NCBI GenBank assembly: GCA_964034945.1
Contig: OZ035961.1
Span: 69,753,731 to 69,817,730 of the forward strand
Source: Chrysopilus asiliformis
Taxonomy: Eukaryota > Arthropoda > Insecta > Diptera > Rhagionidae
DNA length: 64,000 nucleotides
Reading direction: 5' to 3'
Positions 23,452 to 33,699 of the stretch are shown piece after piece (position 1 is the first letter of the stretch; each line of letters opens with the position of its first letter). Under the pieces are notes generated by a model, which saw nothing but the letters and a program-made list of their open reading frames with translations, did no database searches and was not told where the DNA came from. The position numbers and the translations under genes were made by a program.

Positions 23452-24934
23452 CAGTGGTGTTCTTTAAAATAGCAGCGGATGATTACAAAATTTTAAATAC
23501 GCTACAATCTAGGGAAGAAATAATTATGCAGCTTGGAAATTTTTTTTTTAAATTAGTAATTCCATTCACTTTATTATTCAATAAAAATATTGATTATAAA
23601 TAGAAGAAGAATTTAAAAAAAAACATTAAAATTCAAAATTGGGAATTCTTTGCTGTTCCTGAAAATAGCAGGAATAGACTTCCATGCAGACTCGACTACT
23701 TCCCATAAATCCTGTTTGTTGGATAATTTTTTTTTTCTGATACGGCTTTTTTCAAGTCTGTCCATTGATTTTCAATCGGATTTAAATCCGGGGATTGAGC
23801 GGGCCACACCAAAACGTCGACTTTATGCCTATCGAATCATTTTTTTGCCTTGTTTGAAGTATGTTTAGGGTCATTATCTTGCATAAATACCCATTTTAAT
23901 GGCATTTCGTCTTCCGCGAAGGGAAGCATGACTGTTTCCAAAATGCCCTCATAAATATCAGCTGTCATATTTACCTTGATCCAAAATATTGGACCAATCC
24001 CGTACCATGAAAAACAGCCCCATACCATAATATTGCAACCTCCATGTTTGACAGATTTCGTAGTATATCGTGGGTTGAATTCTGAATTAGGAGGTCGTCG
24101 TACATACTGTCCACTACCTTTGGAGCCAAATAACACCACTTTCGACTCATCGCTCCATAAAACATTGCGCCATTTAGATGGTGTCCAGTTTCGATGCAAT
24201 TTTGCAAATAAAATTCTGTTTTTTACGTGTCTAGATTTTAACAAGGGTACTCTCCTGGGCCTTCGCCCTTTTAAATTTGCTTTTATCAATCGTTTTCTTA
24301 TTGTTGAAGTGCTTATTTGCAGATTTAATTCTTTTTTTATCACGCTGGAGGACATAAACGGGTTACGCTTAGTCAACATGACTATATTTTGATCCTCTCG
24401 AGATGTAGTTTTTGCCTTTCCACCTCGTTTTTCCGGCTTAGGTTGCCAGTTTTTCACATTGACGATCATTTTTGCAGAGCATTGAATCTCTTTTTGAATA
24501 TACCGATACGTTTTGCCCTCCTTAAGCATAAATTTAATAGCTATACGCTCTTCTTCAGTACAGTGTACGCTGCGGCCCATTTCTGTAAGATTATATTGAA
24601 CTTTTCATATTTTTCACCAATAATACTATTGAATAACATTTACCACACTTGGTTGTAAAAGTATAATAGATTAAATCTCGAATTTCGGTCACTTTTCTCT
24701 AGAAAACTACAACTGCTGCTATTTTGATGAACACTTTATTGCATAAGATGACATTTCTAAACTCGGGGGTTCCCCTAGAAATGCATTTACGTGCACTGGT
24801 GCCATATATTCTTAAACTTAAACACCAAAATTACGTTTTTTGGTTTTACTTTATGGGGTACACTGGATTAAAATGCCAAAATATTCAACTTTTTTCGTTC
24901 TTTATAGGTGCTGCTATTTTAAAGAACACCACTG
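23452..24934. mobile_element. Full-length Tc1-like transposon
   Basis: Ends CAGTGGTGTTCTTTAAAATA at 23452 and its exact complement ending at 24934, flanked by TA at 23450-23451 and 24935-24936. The 1.48-kb length is typical of Tc1 elements. It carries one transposase gene on the minus strand. Confidence 0.92.
23640..24580 (-). pseudogene. Tc1 transposase with nonsense and frameshift mutations
   Basis: Cut-and-paste transposase. The start MGRSVHCTEEERIAIKFML leads into paired helix-turn-helix regions, then ISTSTIRKRL, the first catalytic motif LWSDESKVVLFG, MVWGCFSW, and the second catalytic motif MQDNDPKHTSNKAKK. A TGA stop at 23837-23839 follows, where relatives usually have tryptophan, and the same frame continues with [14 protein letters not shown], which supplies the catalytic Glu. 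A second break follows in a run of A residues after KKAVSEKK (near 23730). Two independent lesions make this copy inactive, although its termini are intact. Confidence 0.9.
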
Positions 24935-25009
24935 TATATCATTAGGGGCTGCAATACTCAATGGGAATTCGTATTGCCGAGAATCGCATGCAAATTTAAT
25001 TAATAAATA

Positions 25010-25382
25010 CAAAGGCCATAGCCGAACAAGGTACTAAAAAGTGCCCTGGGACCGATTGATCTGAAATTTTTTTTCTATTTTTAGATTTCAAGAAATTTAT
25101 TTTTCTATTTACAGTTGTCAAAAAAAATCATACTTTTTTCACAATATTCTTGGATGCGTCACTACAACACATATTTTTTTCAAAAAAATCAGAAAAGCGG
25201 TTCTGAAGAAAATTAACTTTTAAGATTTTGCTTCCCCCGCCCCTTCCAGCCGTTATATGGAGTTTACAGGGTTAAAAATTTCGTCAAATGGTACTTACAT
25301 CAATACCAACGTCTGGTAAACATTTCAGATCAATCGGTCCCAGGGCACTTTTCAGTGTACCTTATTCGGCTATGGGCTTTGG
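25010..25382. mobile_element. About 370-bp MITE
   Basis: Long inverted ends around GCCATAGCCGAACAAGGTAC and GTGCCCTGGGACCGATTGAT, complementary at both ends for more than 50 bases. TA is found just outside both proposed ends (25008-25009, 25383-25384), but one unpaired base leaves the exact border uncertain. Confidence 0.7.
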
Positions 25383-25794
25383 TATAAAATTTGATAATAC
25401 CGTCAATAATTCTCATACCGTCAATAATATCCAATTCGCAATTTTCGGGGCAAAAAATAGTTAATATTTTTGTGTTATTACTAAATCCATAGATAAGCTA
25501 GCATGTAATTAGTACACCGAACTCCGTACTTCAAAATTGTATATTTGTTATCCTCTCCATTTTCGCAAACAGTATTCTAATCGGCTATTGACTGCAAAAT
25601 AAACTTTATTTAACTCGAGAAAATACCTTTTATACCAATATCCAAAACGAAAAAGTCGAATTTTTACTTTTTATGACATTACTTCTCATTATTATCATGT
25701 GATTGGAGAACCTGTATTTGCAATTTTTTCTGAAAATGTGGGGTTATATTCACCCCAACGGTAGTTCACGATAGCAAATGATAGTAATTAACTA
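25383..25794. other. Intergenic, nothing recognised
   Basis: AT-rich, no recognised gene. Confidence 0.35.
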
Positions 25795-26339
25795 CAGGGT
25801 GGGCCAGAATAGACGCGGGGGTTTGAATTCTTTATAAATTTTTTATTTTAGCGAAACCTATAAATTTTTTTTCAAATACATGTAGTTGATTGATGGGGAA
25901 TATTTTTGGTCTAAACATGGAAAATTATATCCGCCCATTTTCTGCTTCGCAAATCCGTGCTCTTTCCAAGACATTTTCCATAACCTTTCGTGTTATGGCC
26001 TCGATTTCACTGCGAATGTTGGTTTTCAATTGGCTGATGGTTGTTGGCTTGTTGACGTACACCTTTTCTTTCAAATATCCCCAAAGGAAACAATCTGGAG
26101 TCGTTAGATCAGGTGAACGCGGAGGCCAATTGAAATCGCTTCTTTTCGAAATAATGCGTCCGCCAAACATGTCCCGTAAAAGAGCAATTGAGCCCACCGG
26201 TTCGTTGTTCTATTGTGTACAGGTCCATTTTAAATTGCCCAAGTCTTCTTAACAAAATGCTGAAACAAAATTAAAAAAATAAAAATAAAAAAAAAGTTAT
26301 AAAGACTTCAAACCCCTGCGTCTATTCTGGCCCACCCTG
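25795..26339. mobile_element. Internally deleted mariner-like element
   Basis: Ends CAGGGTGGGCCAGAATAGAC at 25795 and its complement ending at 26339, flanked by TA at 25793-25794 and 26340-26341. The minus strand (26197-25925) keeps the C-terminal part of the transposase. Confidence 0.9.
25925..26197 (-). pseudogene. Mariner transposase C-terminal fragment
   Basis: About 90 codons: FNWPPRSPDLTTPDCFLWGY is the third-acidic-residue region of mariner-type transposases (SPDL..PDFFLWG), followed by LKEKVYVNKPTTI and VMENVLERARICEAENG. The N-terminal DNA-binding domain and first two catalytic residues are missing through internal deletion. Confidence 0.88.
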
Positions 26340-26341
26340 TA

Positions 26342-26736
26342 TATCTAACAATTCGAACAAAATACAACCAGAAATTCGTAAAGAAACAAAGTCAAGTCCA
26401 GAAGCTATTTCAACTAAAATGAGAGCAAAATTTAAATTCTTTGGGGTCAATTAGTTAACAAAGAAACATCACTTTTGCAAATTATCTTTCAACCACAAAA
26501 TCAAGACTATATTATTTAAATAGCAATTAAATACTCTTCATTTACCTGGAATATGCACCCTAGTTATTTTCCACTTTCCCTTATAAACCTAACAGGTTTT
26601 CCCGAATATGATCTTTTCCTAATTACCTTATGCAATTGCTTCTCTTGACAATGAAAGTTTCTTGTTGATTCTGATTGTGAGTTCTGACACTGGAACGTTA
26701 AAAGAAAATTTTTATATTTTACTAAATATTTCAGAA
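26342..26736. other. 5' flank and probable 5' UTR intron of eIF3g
   Basis: No gene. The sequence ends in a splice acceptor-like TATTTCAG three bases before the eIF3g start codon, so the 5' UTR is probably spliced. Confidence 0.45.
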
Positions 26737-27714
26737 ATGCCAGGAATCGATGACATTAAGAGCTCTTGGGTGGATGAGGTTGAATTGGATGCAGGTGGTT
26801 TACCACCCCCAACCGAAATATTAGAGAATGGGCATAAATATGTGACAGAATATAAAATAAATGATGACGATAAAAAAGTCAAAGTTGTACGCACCTATAA
26901 GATAACAAAACAAGTCGTACCAAAAGTTGTTGCGAGACGAAAAACTTTACCTAAATTTGGTTCATCTGAACATGATAAACCTGGTCCTAATTCGCACACG
27001 ACAATGGTATCAGAAGATGTTTACATGCAGTTCATAAGCAGCAAGGAGGAAGAAAAAGTTAATGAGAATTTACTTGATCCGCTTAAAAGTATGAAATATC
27101 TGATAATCAAAAGAATAAGTGCTCTTTATGCTATTGTTTTTTCTTAGATATTGCTAAATGTCGAATCTGTAATGGTGAGCATTGGTCCGTTAATTGTCCT
27201 TATAGAGGTACAGCCATGGATACTGGTAAACTAATGGAAAATAAAACTACAGCAACCGGTAACTAAATTTTCTTTATTAAAATATTTAATAATAATCATG
27301 TTTTCAAAAAGCGGTCAACGAAATGGCAAAGACGGGAAAATACATACCTCCTTATTTGAAGGACAGTCAAAAGAATATTGGTGGAATGCGAAGCAGGGAT
27401 GATACTTCCGCAATCCGAATTTCTAATTTGTCCGAATCAATGACAGAAGCTGATTTGGAAGAATTGGTTAAGAAAATTGGCCCTCACAGTAAGATGTATT
27501 TGGCTAGAGATAAGGTAAAAAAGTTTTTGTGTCATTTACAGAACTTTTTATTACTTTGTTTTATAACTTATAGAATAGTGGCACCTGCAAAGGTTTCGCA
27601 TACGTCCATTTCAAATCCAAGAAGGATGCAGCCGCTGCTATAGAAATCCTCAACGGTCACGGATATGATCATTTAATTTTGAATGTAGAATGGTCAAAAC
27701 CACAGAATAATTAA
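26737..27714 (+). CDS. eIF3g: Eukaryotic translation initiation factor 3 subunit G
   Basis: Subunit of the cytosolic eIF3 complex, which promotes ribosomal scanning and initiation. Exons 26737-27088, 27148-27258, 27312-27514 and 27574-27714 join in frame to 268 residues, close to the usual insect length. Start [16 protein letters not shown]. Middle: CCHC zinc finger [13 protein letters not shown] (about residues 122-134). C-terminus: one RRM, with RNP2 IRISNL and RNP1 GFAYVHFK; an intron falls between the two. It ends [10 protein letters not shown]. The three introns are 59, 53 and 59 bp, all GT..AG. The start is the first ATG after a TTTCAG acceptor and matches the conserved family N-terminus. 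The copy looks intact, with mariner-like DNA 400 bp upstream and repeat family A less than 100 bp downstream. Confidence 0.95.
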
Positions 27715-28429
27715 TTTTTAACAACAAAATTACAGATTTATATGAATTACAAATCAAAATTAAATGCATATTCCGTATTGATTTATTAATTAATCAGCCT
27801 TATTGCCTTTCTCAGCGACGTGAGCTCGATCAGGTGACGGACGAAAAATTGATTTTGTTCTTGTTAGTTGGTCACCTGGGCGAGGATTCAGCAAAGCGAT
27901 GTAGAAATATTTCGCTTTTATTCAAATGGAATTGTTTATTTTTAACAGCAGATTCGTGATCAGCGGCTCCGGAACCCTCTTATTACCAGTTTTTTTTTGA
28001 GGAAAAATGGTAAAAAGGATATTTGGGTTATCCTTACAGGAGCTTCCGTTGGGAATTTCATCACCAGATTCGTGATAAGCGTCTGCAAAAACCGAAAGAA
28101 AAATTGAAAAAAGGATTTGCGTTATCCTTATAGGACTATTCGAATTATGAAATTCGAACCGAATTCGTGATCAGCGTCCCCGAAAACCCCCTAATGCAGA
28201 TTTTTCCCGCGAAAAATGGGAAAAAGTATATTTGCGTTATCCTTACAGGATCTTCCGTTTCTAATTTTGTAAATCTAACGCCGGATTCGTGATCAGCGAC
28301 CTCGAAAACCCCCGAGTGAAACTTTTCAGCCTCCTATTGAGTAGGATTAATGGCGAAAATTACGGTTTAAAAACACCCAAACCCACTGTACACCCTCTTA
28401 GGGGTAAAATTTCGGAAAACCCCGCCTTA

Positions 28430-28963
28430 AGGCCAAAATACAATTGGCCCAACACAACATTTACGACAGCAGATTACGGCGAGAATGTCGCCCTCCATAT
28501 ACAATTGCGCACACTTTGTTGTTTTAAATGTAACTTGCTTTTCACAGATAAAACTTTTCATTTGCGCACGCACTCAATTAATTGTTCTTCGAATTTAATT
28601 TTTTCAATCCTTGGTCTTGAATATTCTGTATTTCTTTCATTTGAATTTTGACAGTCAGTGAGCTACATATAACATTTTTTGTACCCAATTATCATAAAAT
28701 CTAAGCAACACAGCATACGAACTATATTTCCTAATATTTGCTTTAAATGACGAAATTTAGATTTTATGACATCCCCATAAGATTTCATTTTGAATCAACC
28801 ACTAAATTTTGTAGGCGAGCTGCCGACAAAAGTTAAATTCGATTGAACTTTTTACGGCTGCAAAGTTGGTCGGATTGATTGTATTTAGAAGCATAGAATC
28901 CTATGAGTTTAAAATCTGAAATGTCGCCGTAAATTTTGTGTTGGGCCAATTGTATTTTGGGCT
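28430..28963. mobile_element. 534-bp Harbinger-like MITE, TTA duplication
   Basis: Ends AGGCCAAAATACAATTGGCC and complement of AGCCCAAAATACAATTGGCC, flanked by TTA at 28427-28429 and 28964-28966. It is inserted in repeat family A. No coding content. Confidence 0.8.
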
Positions 28964-29068
28964 TTAGTGAGCGCCTACGCAATGGTTGGGACATACTGTG
29001 AAAGTTTCAAGTCTCTAGCTTCAGGGGTTTGGGCTGGGCGTTGATGAATCAGTCAGTCACTCAGTCAG

Positions 29069-29977
29069 GGGCCTTATCAGGGAACTCGAATCGAAAGTGA
29101 AATGTACGGAAAATTCTGAAACGGTATCAGCTAACTCGATTTCGATCAAATATTTGTCATTCACTTTCGGAAATTTACTCGAATAGGTTGCAGTCGTCGG
29201 ATTTGAAACTCGAAAACGAAATATGAGTAGTTTTAATGTTTTTTTTATTTCATTTAAGGGTATTTTAAATACTAAATATAAATGAAATATAAATGTTCGT
29301 TGTCCTTTGGTCCAATAATGTTGATGTGTGTTCCATCAACACATCCTATAACTCCATTTTATCATTTTGTATACCATTTTGGAGGCAGCGCTAATGGATC
29401 ACTTTTATTCCATACAGATTTTCTGATAATCCTTGGACTGGAAACGCCGTCATCACTTTCATCACGGATAACCCGACACTTATTATTTTTTCAACAACAA
29501 AAAAAAAACAGAAAAATTAGTAAACAATTTGAAATCGTATAGCTAATCTGTACCCCAGAGGTAAACTGTCGTAACTGTCAAAACCGCAATTTTGGGGTTA
29601 TTGTTGTAACTACATTGTGGGGACGTATATATTATATCAACTAATATTTTGTTTAAACAATGTCCTAAAATAAAATAAACTACTAAAGTTTCAATAATTA
29701 TCGAAAATCATACACAATAAAAAGTTTGCAATTCCGAACTAAAAATGACTCTCCTGTAAAATTTGCAAAATGTCAGCTACGACAGTTTACCTCTGGGGTA
29801 CAGTAATATTGACAGCTAAATATAAGCACGAATTTATCAAGCCACCAGCAGGTTCCTTGTTTTCGATTAATTTATGGCAGTACATTTTACTCGAAACGAA
29901 AGTTTTACATGAAATCCGTTTTCGAGTGCGGTGTTCGAGTCGATTTGATTTTCGATTCGATATACCTGATAAGGCCC
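29069..29977. mobile_element. PIF/Harbinger element with nuclease remnant, CAG duplication, itself interrupted
   Basis: Ends GGGCCTTATCAGG at 29069 and complement ending at 29977, flanked by CAG at 29066-29068 and 29978-29980. CWG and TWA are the known target types of this superfamily. The minus strand at about 29440-29282 encodes VSSPRIIRKSVWNK then NGVIGCVDGTHINIIGPK, the first catalytic Asp motif of Harbinger/HARBI1 nucleases, with a stop between the two. A 256-bp element is inserted at 29548-29803. Confidence 0.82.
29548..29803. mobile_element. 256-bp MITE inside the Harbinger element, TAAT duplication
   Basis: Ends CTGTACCCCAGAGGTAAACT and exact complement, flanked by TAAT at 29544-29547 and 29804-29807. 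Non-coding. Confidence 0.75.
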
Positions 29978-30222
29978 CAGGTTAAACGATTTTATATATA
30001 TAGATGAGAATATTGTTGGTTCCAAAAAATACTATCAAGATTTTGCAAATAAAAAAGAAAATAATAATCGTTGAGAATATGGACTTACAAAATTTAACGA
30101 AACGAAACATGAAACAAATATTGAACAAGCTCTTAATTTGATTTTGATAAGAATAGTAATTGAGCCGCTCACTGCACACATCGATTAACTCCACTTTTGA
30201 AAAACCTTAAAATTAAGTGTAA

Positions 30223-31484
30223 AGCGTCGTTGTCATTGATCAAGTTACTTGAATCAAGTAGTCGTACATGCACAATATTTGACGTTTTGTACGTCGCACG
30301 CATATGTGTTAGTTGCTGACAAATCAGCTTGATTCTAACACCGCGTCTTGATTAACAATTTTTCATCCGAAGAAATATCTCACCGCAATGAGATTTTTTT
30401 GACAGCTGGGCCGAAAATCTCTTGAAATTTAGTACTCAAAATGCCGATGAAAAGAAAACACATAGTCGCCGCTCTCGCAATTAATGCAATACGTGAAATT
30501 GAAAAGGCTGAAACAGAAGAACAGACGAAAAGAAAAACCCCTTAATGTCATATATTCTCTTCCAAAGCTTTTTGTATCGTATTTTGTAAAAAATTAGTTA
30601 TTTTTGCAATTACTTGTCGGGAGAAATTGGATTCCGCCATCTTGAATTGTGAAATTCTAAGAAATTTTGCTATTGCAAGATTTCAAGAAATTTCTCTCTG
30701 GGATTTTTCCCCTCCGTCAACTCGAGCTCTGATTGGTCAATCAAAAATCTCTGCGATGAAAAATCCCAGGTCAAGACGCGGTCACAAACAAGTATATACA
30801 GATAACCAATGCCCATAGTAGCAGCTGTACCCATTTTTAGCTCGTAGCCGACAGTCGTAGCTGACAAAACGCAATAAGAAAATACCGAAACCAACCGGCT
30901 GCGATGACTACGATCGTGAAACATTCTATTTGATCGCCGAAAGGCAGAATGGGAAGAGGATATCTAGCAAACGATTGCAGTCGGTTGGTTTCGGCATTTT
31001 CTCATTTCGTTTTGTCAGCTACGACTGTCGGCTACGAGCTAAAAATGGGTACAGCTGCTACTATGGGCATTGGTTATCTGTATATACTTGTTTGTGACGC
31101 GGTGAAAGTAGACGGCATTCCTACTTTTGTTTCAACTTGATTCCAACATAAAAGCGTGTGGAAACGAAGCAGTTCTATATGTGTGTGTTTAAATTCATTT
31201 TGTTTTCTGTTTTCGCTGGAGAAGGTTGCCGACTTTTGTGAGGTAAAAAAGTTTCACTGCCTAATGCCAAAACAAACACAATTGTCACAAATCTTCGTAC
31301 AACACAATTTAAGGTTAAATTTAATGTAGCGATTTATTTCCTCAGAAAATTTTAGGTTATGTTTTCGCCCAGATGTCAATTTTACCTGCAAGAGCTACTT
31401 GATACGTGTGGATGGCTGAATGTAGCGGAATGTTGCTGAATTATCTACTTGCAATCAAGTAACTTGCAAAATGACAACGGCGCC
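30223..31484. mobile_element. 1.26-kb Harbinger-like element, TAA duplication
   Basis: Ends AGCGTCGTTGTCATTGATCA and complement of GGCGCCGTTGTCATTTTGCA, flanked by TAA at 30220-30222 and 31485-31487. The inverted ends share CAAGTTACTTGA further in. A short frame from 30440 (MPMKRKHIVAALAINAIREI) is shared with the 17.9-19.06 kb copy and may be the start of a transposase gene. A foldback element sits at 30783-31096. Confidence 0.75.
30783..31096. mobile_element. 314-bp foldback element with 7-bp duplication
   Basis: Arms start CACAAACAAGTATATACAGA and are complementary for more than 120 bases. Flanked by ACGCGGT at 30776-30782 and 31097-31103. Both arms contain an open frame of about 50 codons, which is just the palindrome read twice. 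Confidence 0.75.
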
Positions 31485-31676
31485 TAAAGCACTTCGTATA
31501 GTCATAACTTTTTATATTTATAATAATTTTGCTGAAAATAAGGATTCCTGAATAATAAACGACAAAATTTTTATATTCTAAAGAGAATTTTAGAAAACAA
31601 TGCACATTATTTCATCGCATTTCTCAACTTTTTGTCTTATGGAGTTAGTCAGAATGTGCATCGAGCGGCTCAATTA

Positions 31677-32158
31677 TTGGGAGCATACCACCACCGGAAT
31701 ATAAGTAATCCAAGTAATTTCACTACGTACAAAATTTCAAAAAATCAAAATTACGTTGCACTAGTCGAATGTCGACAAGTAAAGTAGAGAAATTTATGCC
31801 TACGCAATACAAAAGACAAAGACTGACTATATTGTTTCTCATTTATACTTAGGAGGAAAGTGTCTCGCTCGCACTTACATTGGAAGTGAAATCACTTGTA
31901 TTGGCTATAATTTATCCATGCATCGAATCACCTGCAACTTGTTGCATCGCCAACCATGAAATTAAAATTGTGTTAGGATAAATGCTTGATTTAAGCATGT
32001 AAATTGTAAACTTTGTCACAGAGGACAAATTTCACACTTACATGCTTTTTGTTTCTCCTGAAAAATTTCAAAAAGTGGAGATGACCGGTTTTTGCACCGA
32101 GGTCTTCAATTCCATCCATATTAATATTAAGATCAAATGGTGCGTCAATCCTCTATGT
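31677..32158. other. Intergenic, nothing recognised
   Basis: No gene or repeat seen. Confidence 0.35.
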
Positions 32159-32290
32159 CAGTGTTTCCCAACCGGGGGTACATATATTCGTAGGGGTACA
32201 TCGGTTTCAGGGGGTATGCAAAATCTGAAAAACAAAACCGCAGCAACCAAATTTTGGAAAACTCGCGAGTTGTAAATAAAAAAATATGTT
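32159..32290 (+). repeat. hAT-type terminal fragment
   Basis: Begins CAGTGTTTCCCAACCGGGGG followed by GTACATATATTCGTAGGGG, a terminal sequence type of hAT elements. The partner end was not found, so this is a solo end or truncated copy. Confidence 0.5.
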
Positions 32291-32559
32291 GAACTTCTAT
32301 TAATATTTTTGTTTTGACCACAGATTCCACCGTTTTGTCCACAGATTCAATGTATTGGTGTGCTGAGGTTCACCATTGAATTCTTGGAACCGAAACTTAA
32401 TGCTTACAATCAAAAAAAAATTCCAATTCCATATTGCTTCAATAAAAATTTAATTTCATTCTATTCAATGGTTCACCGTGAGAAATCTGGTACTTGAATT
32501 GAAATTATTTCGAGACAAACTAAAATATTCCAGATGGCTAATAGGCCCTAAAACTTCTA

Positions 32560-32880
32560 TTAATAGATTAAAAGCTACATATCATTTAATTAATACTTTC
32601 AGTCGAGAATTTCTGGATATCGAAGTCACTGATAAAATCAGGCTCAATAGGTTGCGATGGGCAGGGCTCTTAGTCCGAATGATTGAAAAATACTCGACCA
32701 GAAAGAAGGCAGAGCTATAGGAAGCAAATGTCGGGGCAGACCCGATCTCAGGTGAAGCGGCGAAGTAAGCCAGGACATAAAAGATTTGCTAGGGATATCA
32801 AATTGGATAACCACGGCGGCGTAAGAAGGACTAAAAATTCTTGTTCGGCAGGTCTTTATCCAATAGAAGGCCCAATAACC
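32560..32880 (+). pseudogene. LINE ORF2 C-terminal fragment
   Basis: Reads VTDKIRLNRLRWAGLLVRM, then after a frameshift RAIGSKCRGRPDLR, and DIKDLLGISNWITTAA. The RLRWAGH(V/L)xRM block followed by RGRP and a W-containing tail is the usual C-terminus of several non-LTR retrotransposon reverse transcriptases. Stops and frame changes show it is dead. Confidence 0.65.
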
Positions 32881-33250
32881 GGGTCAAGAAATAAAGTTTT
32901 GTTTTTGAACAGCTGCAAGTACTTTCTAGATTCGTCTATATTTTGCCTATTTATTATACGGATCCTTATGGCAAACGTTCACCTGTGTTCTGACTTCCAA
33001 CAAAAGTTCCACTCCACATCTCAATTCCACTGAATGATTTTTTCGTGTTCTAGCTTTCAATTGAATTTGAAACTAGTACTCAAAGTGAGAAGTAGCAGTT
33101 TCATATTAAATACGTACTAAAAAATCTAGTTCATAAATTAAGTTTATGGGAAAATAAATCTTTTGAGATTGATATAAGCCTTGTTTTAGCTGATTTGACA
33201 TATTGACATTGAAATCTTGTTTCAAATTTTAAATCTCAGATAGTTTTAAA

Positions 33251-33367
33251 ATGGATAGCTGTGCGATAATCGCTTTGCAAGAATTGCAAAATCAAAAAAG
33301 ACATTTAAGGCGAGAAAGGAAGGCACTGCGAATTCGTGAGCCATTAGATCTCCATGACAATGCGTAA
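33251..33367 (+). pseudogene. Harbinger nuclease N-terminal remnant
   Basis: MDSCAIIALQELQNQKRHLR followed by RERKALRIREP and a stop. An arginine-rich start like this is typical of Harbinger transposases. The rest of the nuclease is deleted at the junction with the opposing ORF. Confidence 0.5.
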
Positions 33368-33540
33368 ATTTTTTCTTTCACTGGAGGCCCCACCGCGTTC
33401 AACTCGACAGCGCAATTTTGCCAAAATGCTTCTGCGTCCATTTTGCTGCCTTTTGTAAAGCCTTTGGCGATATCCTCTCTTTTTGCTAACAAACTAACTA
33501 ATTTAGCATATTGCCGAGGATTTGTTGTTTTGGACGCCAT
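33367..33540 (-). pseudogene. Myb/SANT-like DNA-binding domain remnant
   Basis: MASKTTNPRQYAKLVSLLAK, then FTKGSKMDAEAFWQNCAVEL and NAVGPPVKE. This resembles the Myb/SANT-like (zeste-type) domain of the second protein encoded by many PIF/Harbinger elements, which helps the nuclease bind termini and enter the nucleus. The frame runs out after about 58 residues at the deletion junction. Confidence 0.6.
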
Positions 33541-33699
33541 TATTCGCACTGTTCAAAAAAACTTCACCCAATTCACCAGATTCCACTACAAATTTCTGGT
33601 GGAGAAATAAATGTCAAAATTGCAATTGGATTAAGAGTTATGAAGCCGATTGCAGGGTTGCGGTGGAATTGGATTGTGGATTGTAAGTCAGAACCAGCG

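Larger units (their letters stand above)
27790..30005 (+). repeat. Interspersed repeat family A copy with minisatellite, split by two elements
   Basis: Begins shortly after eIF3g. At about 27950-28320 a 100-120-bp unit is repeated a little over three times (ATTCGTGATCAGCG..., GCGTTATCCTTACAGGA...). The repeat resumes at 28964 (GAGCGCCTACGCAATGG, AGTTTCAAGTCTCTAGC) and again at 29978 to end in TTTTATATATATAGATG. Insertions are 28430-28963 and 29069-29977. The same TTATCCTTACAGG units occur at 39.15-39.32 kb. Confidence 0.65.
30159..31674. mobile_element. Small MITE (about 250 bp) split by a Harbinger-like insertion
   Basis: Ends ATTGAGCCGCTCACTGCACA and complement of ATTGAGCCGCTCGATGCACA, flanked by TA at 30157-30158 and 31675-31676. 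Inverted similarity runs on to TTAACTCC. Almost all of its length is the insertion 30223-31484. Confidence 0.7.
32984..33697. mobile_element. Probable deleted Harbinger element with remnants of both proteins
   Basis: Imperfect inverted ends share GTTCTGACTT and CCACAATCCAATTCCAC-like words (32987-33032 and 33659-33695). Inside, two convergent gene starts abut: a plus-strand 38-codon ORF at 33251 and a minus-strand ORF starting at 33540. Borders are uncertain and no target duplication was established. Confidence 0.5.
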
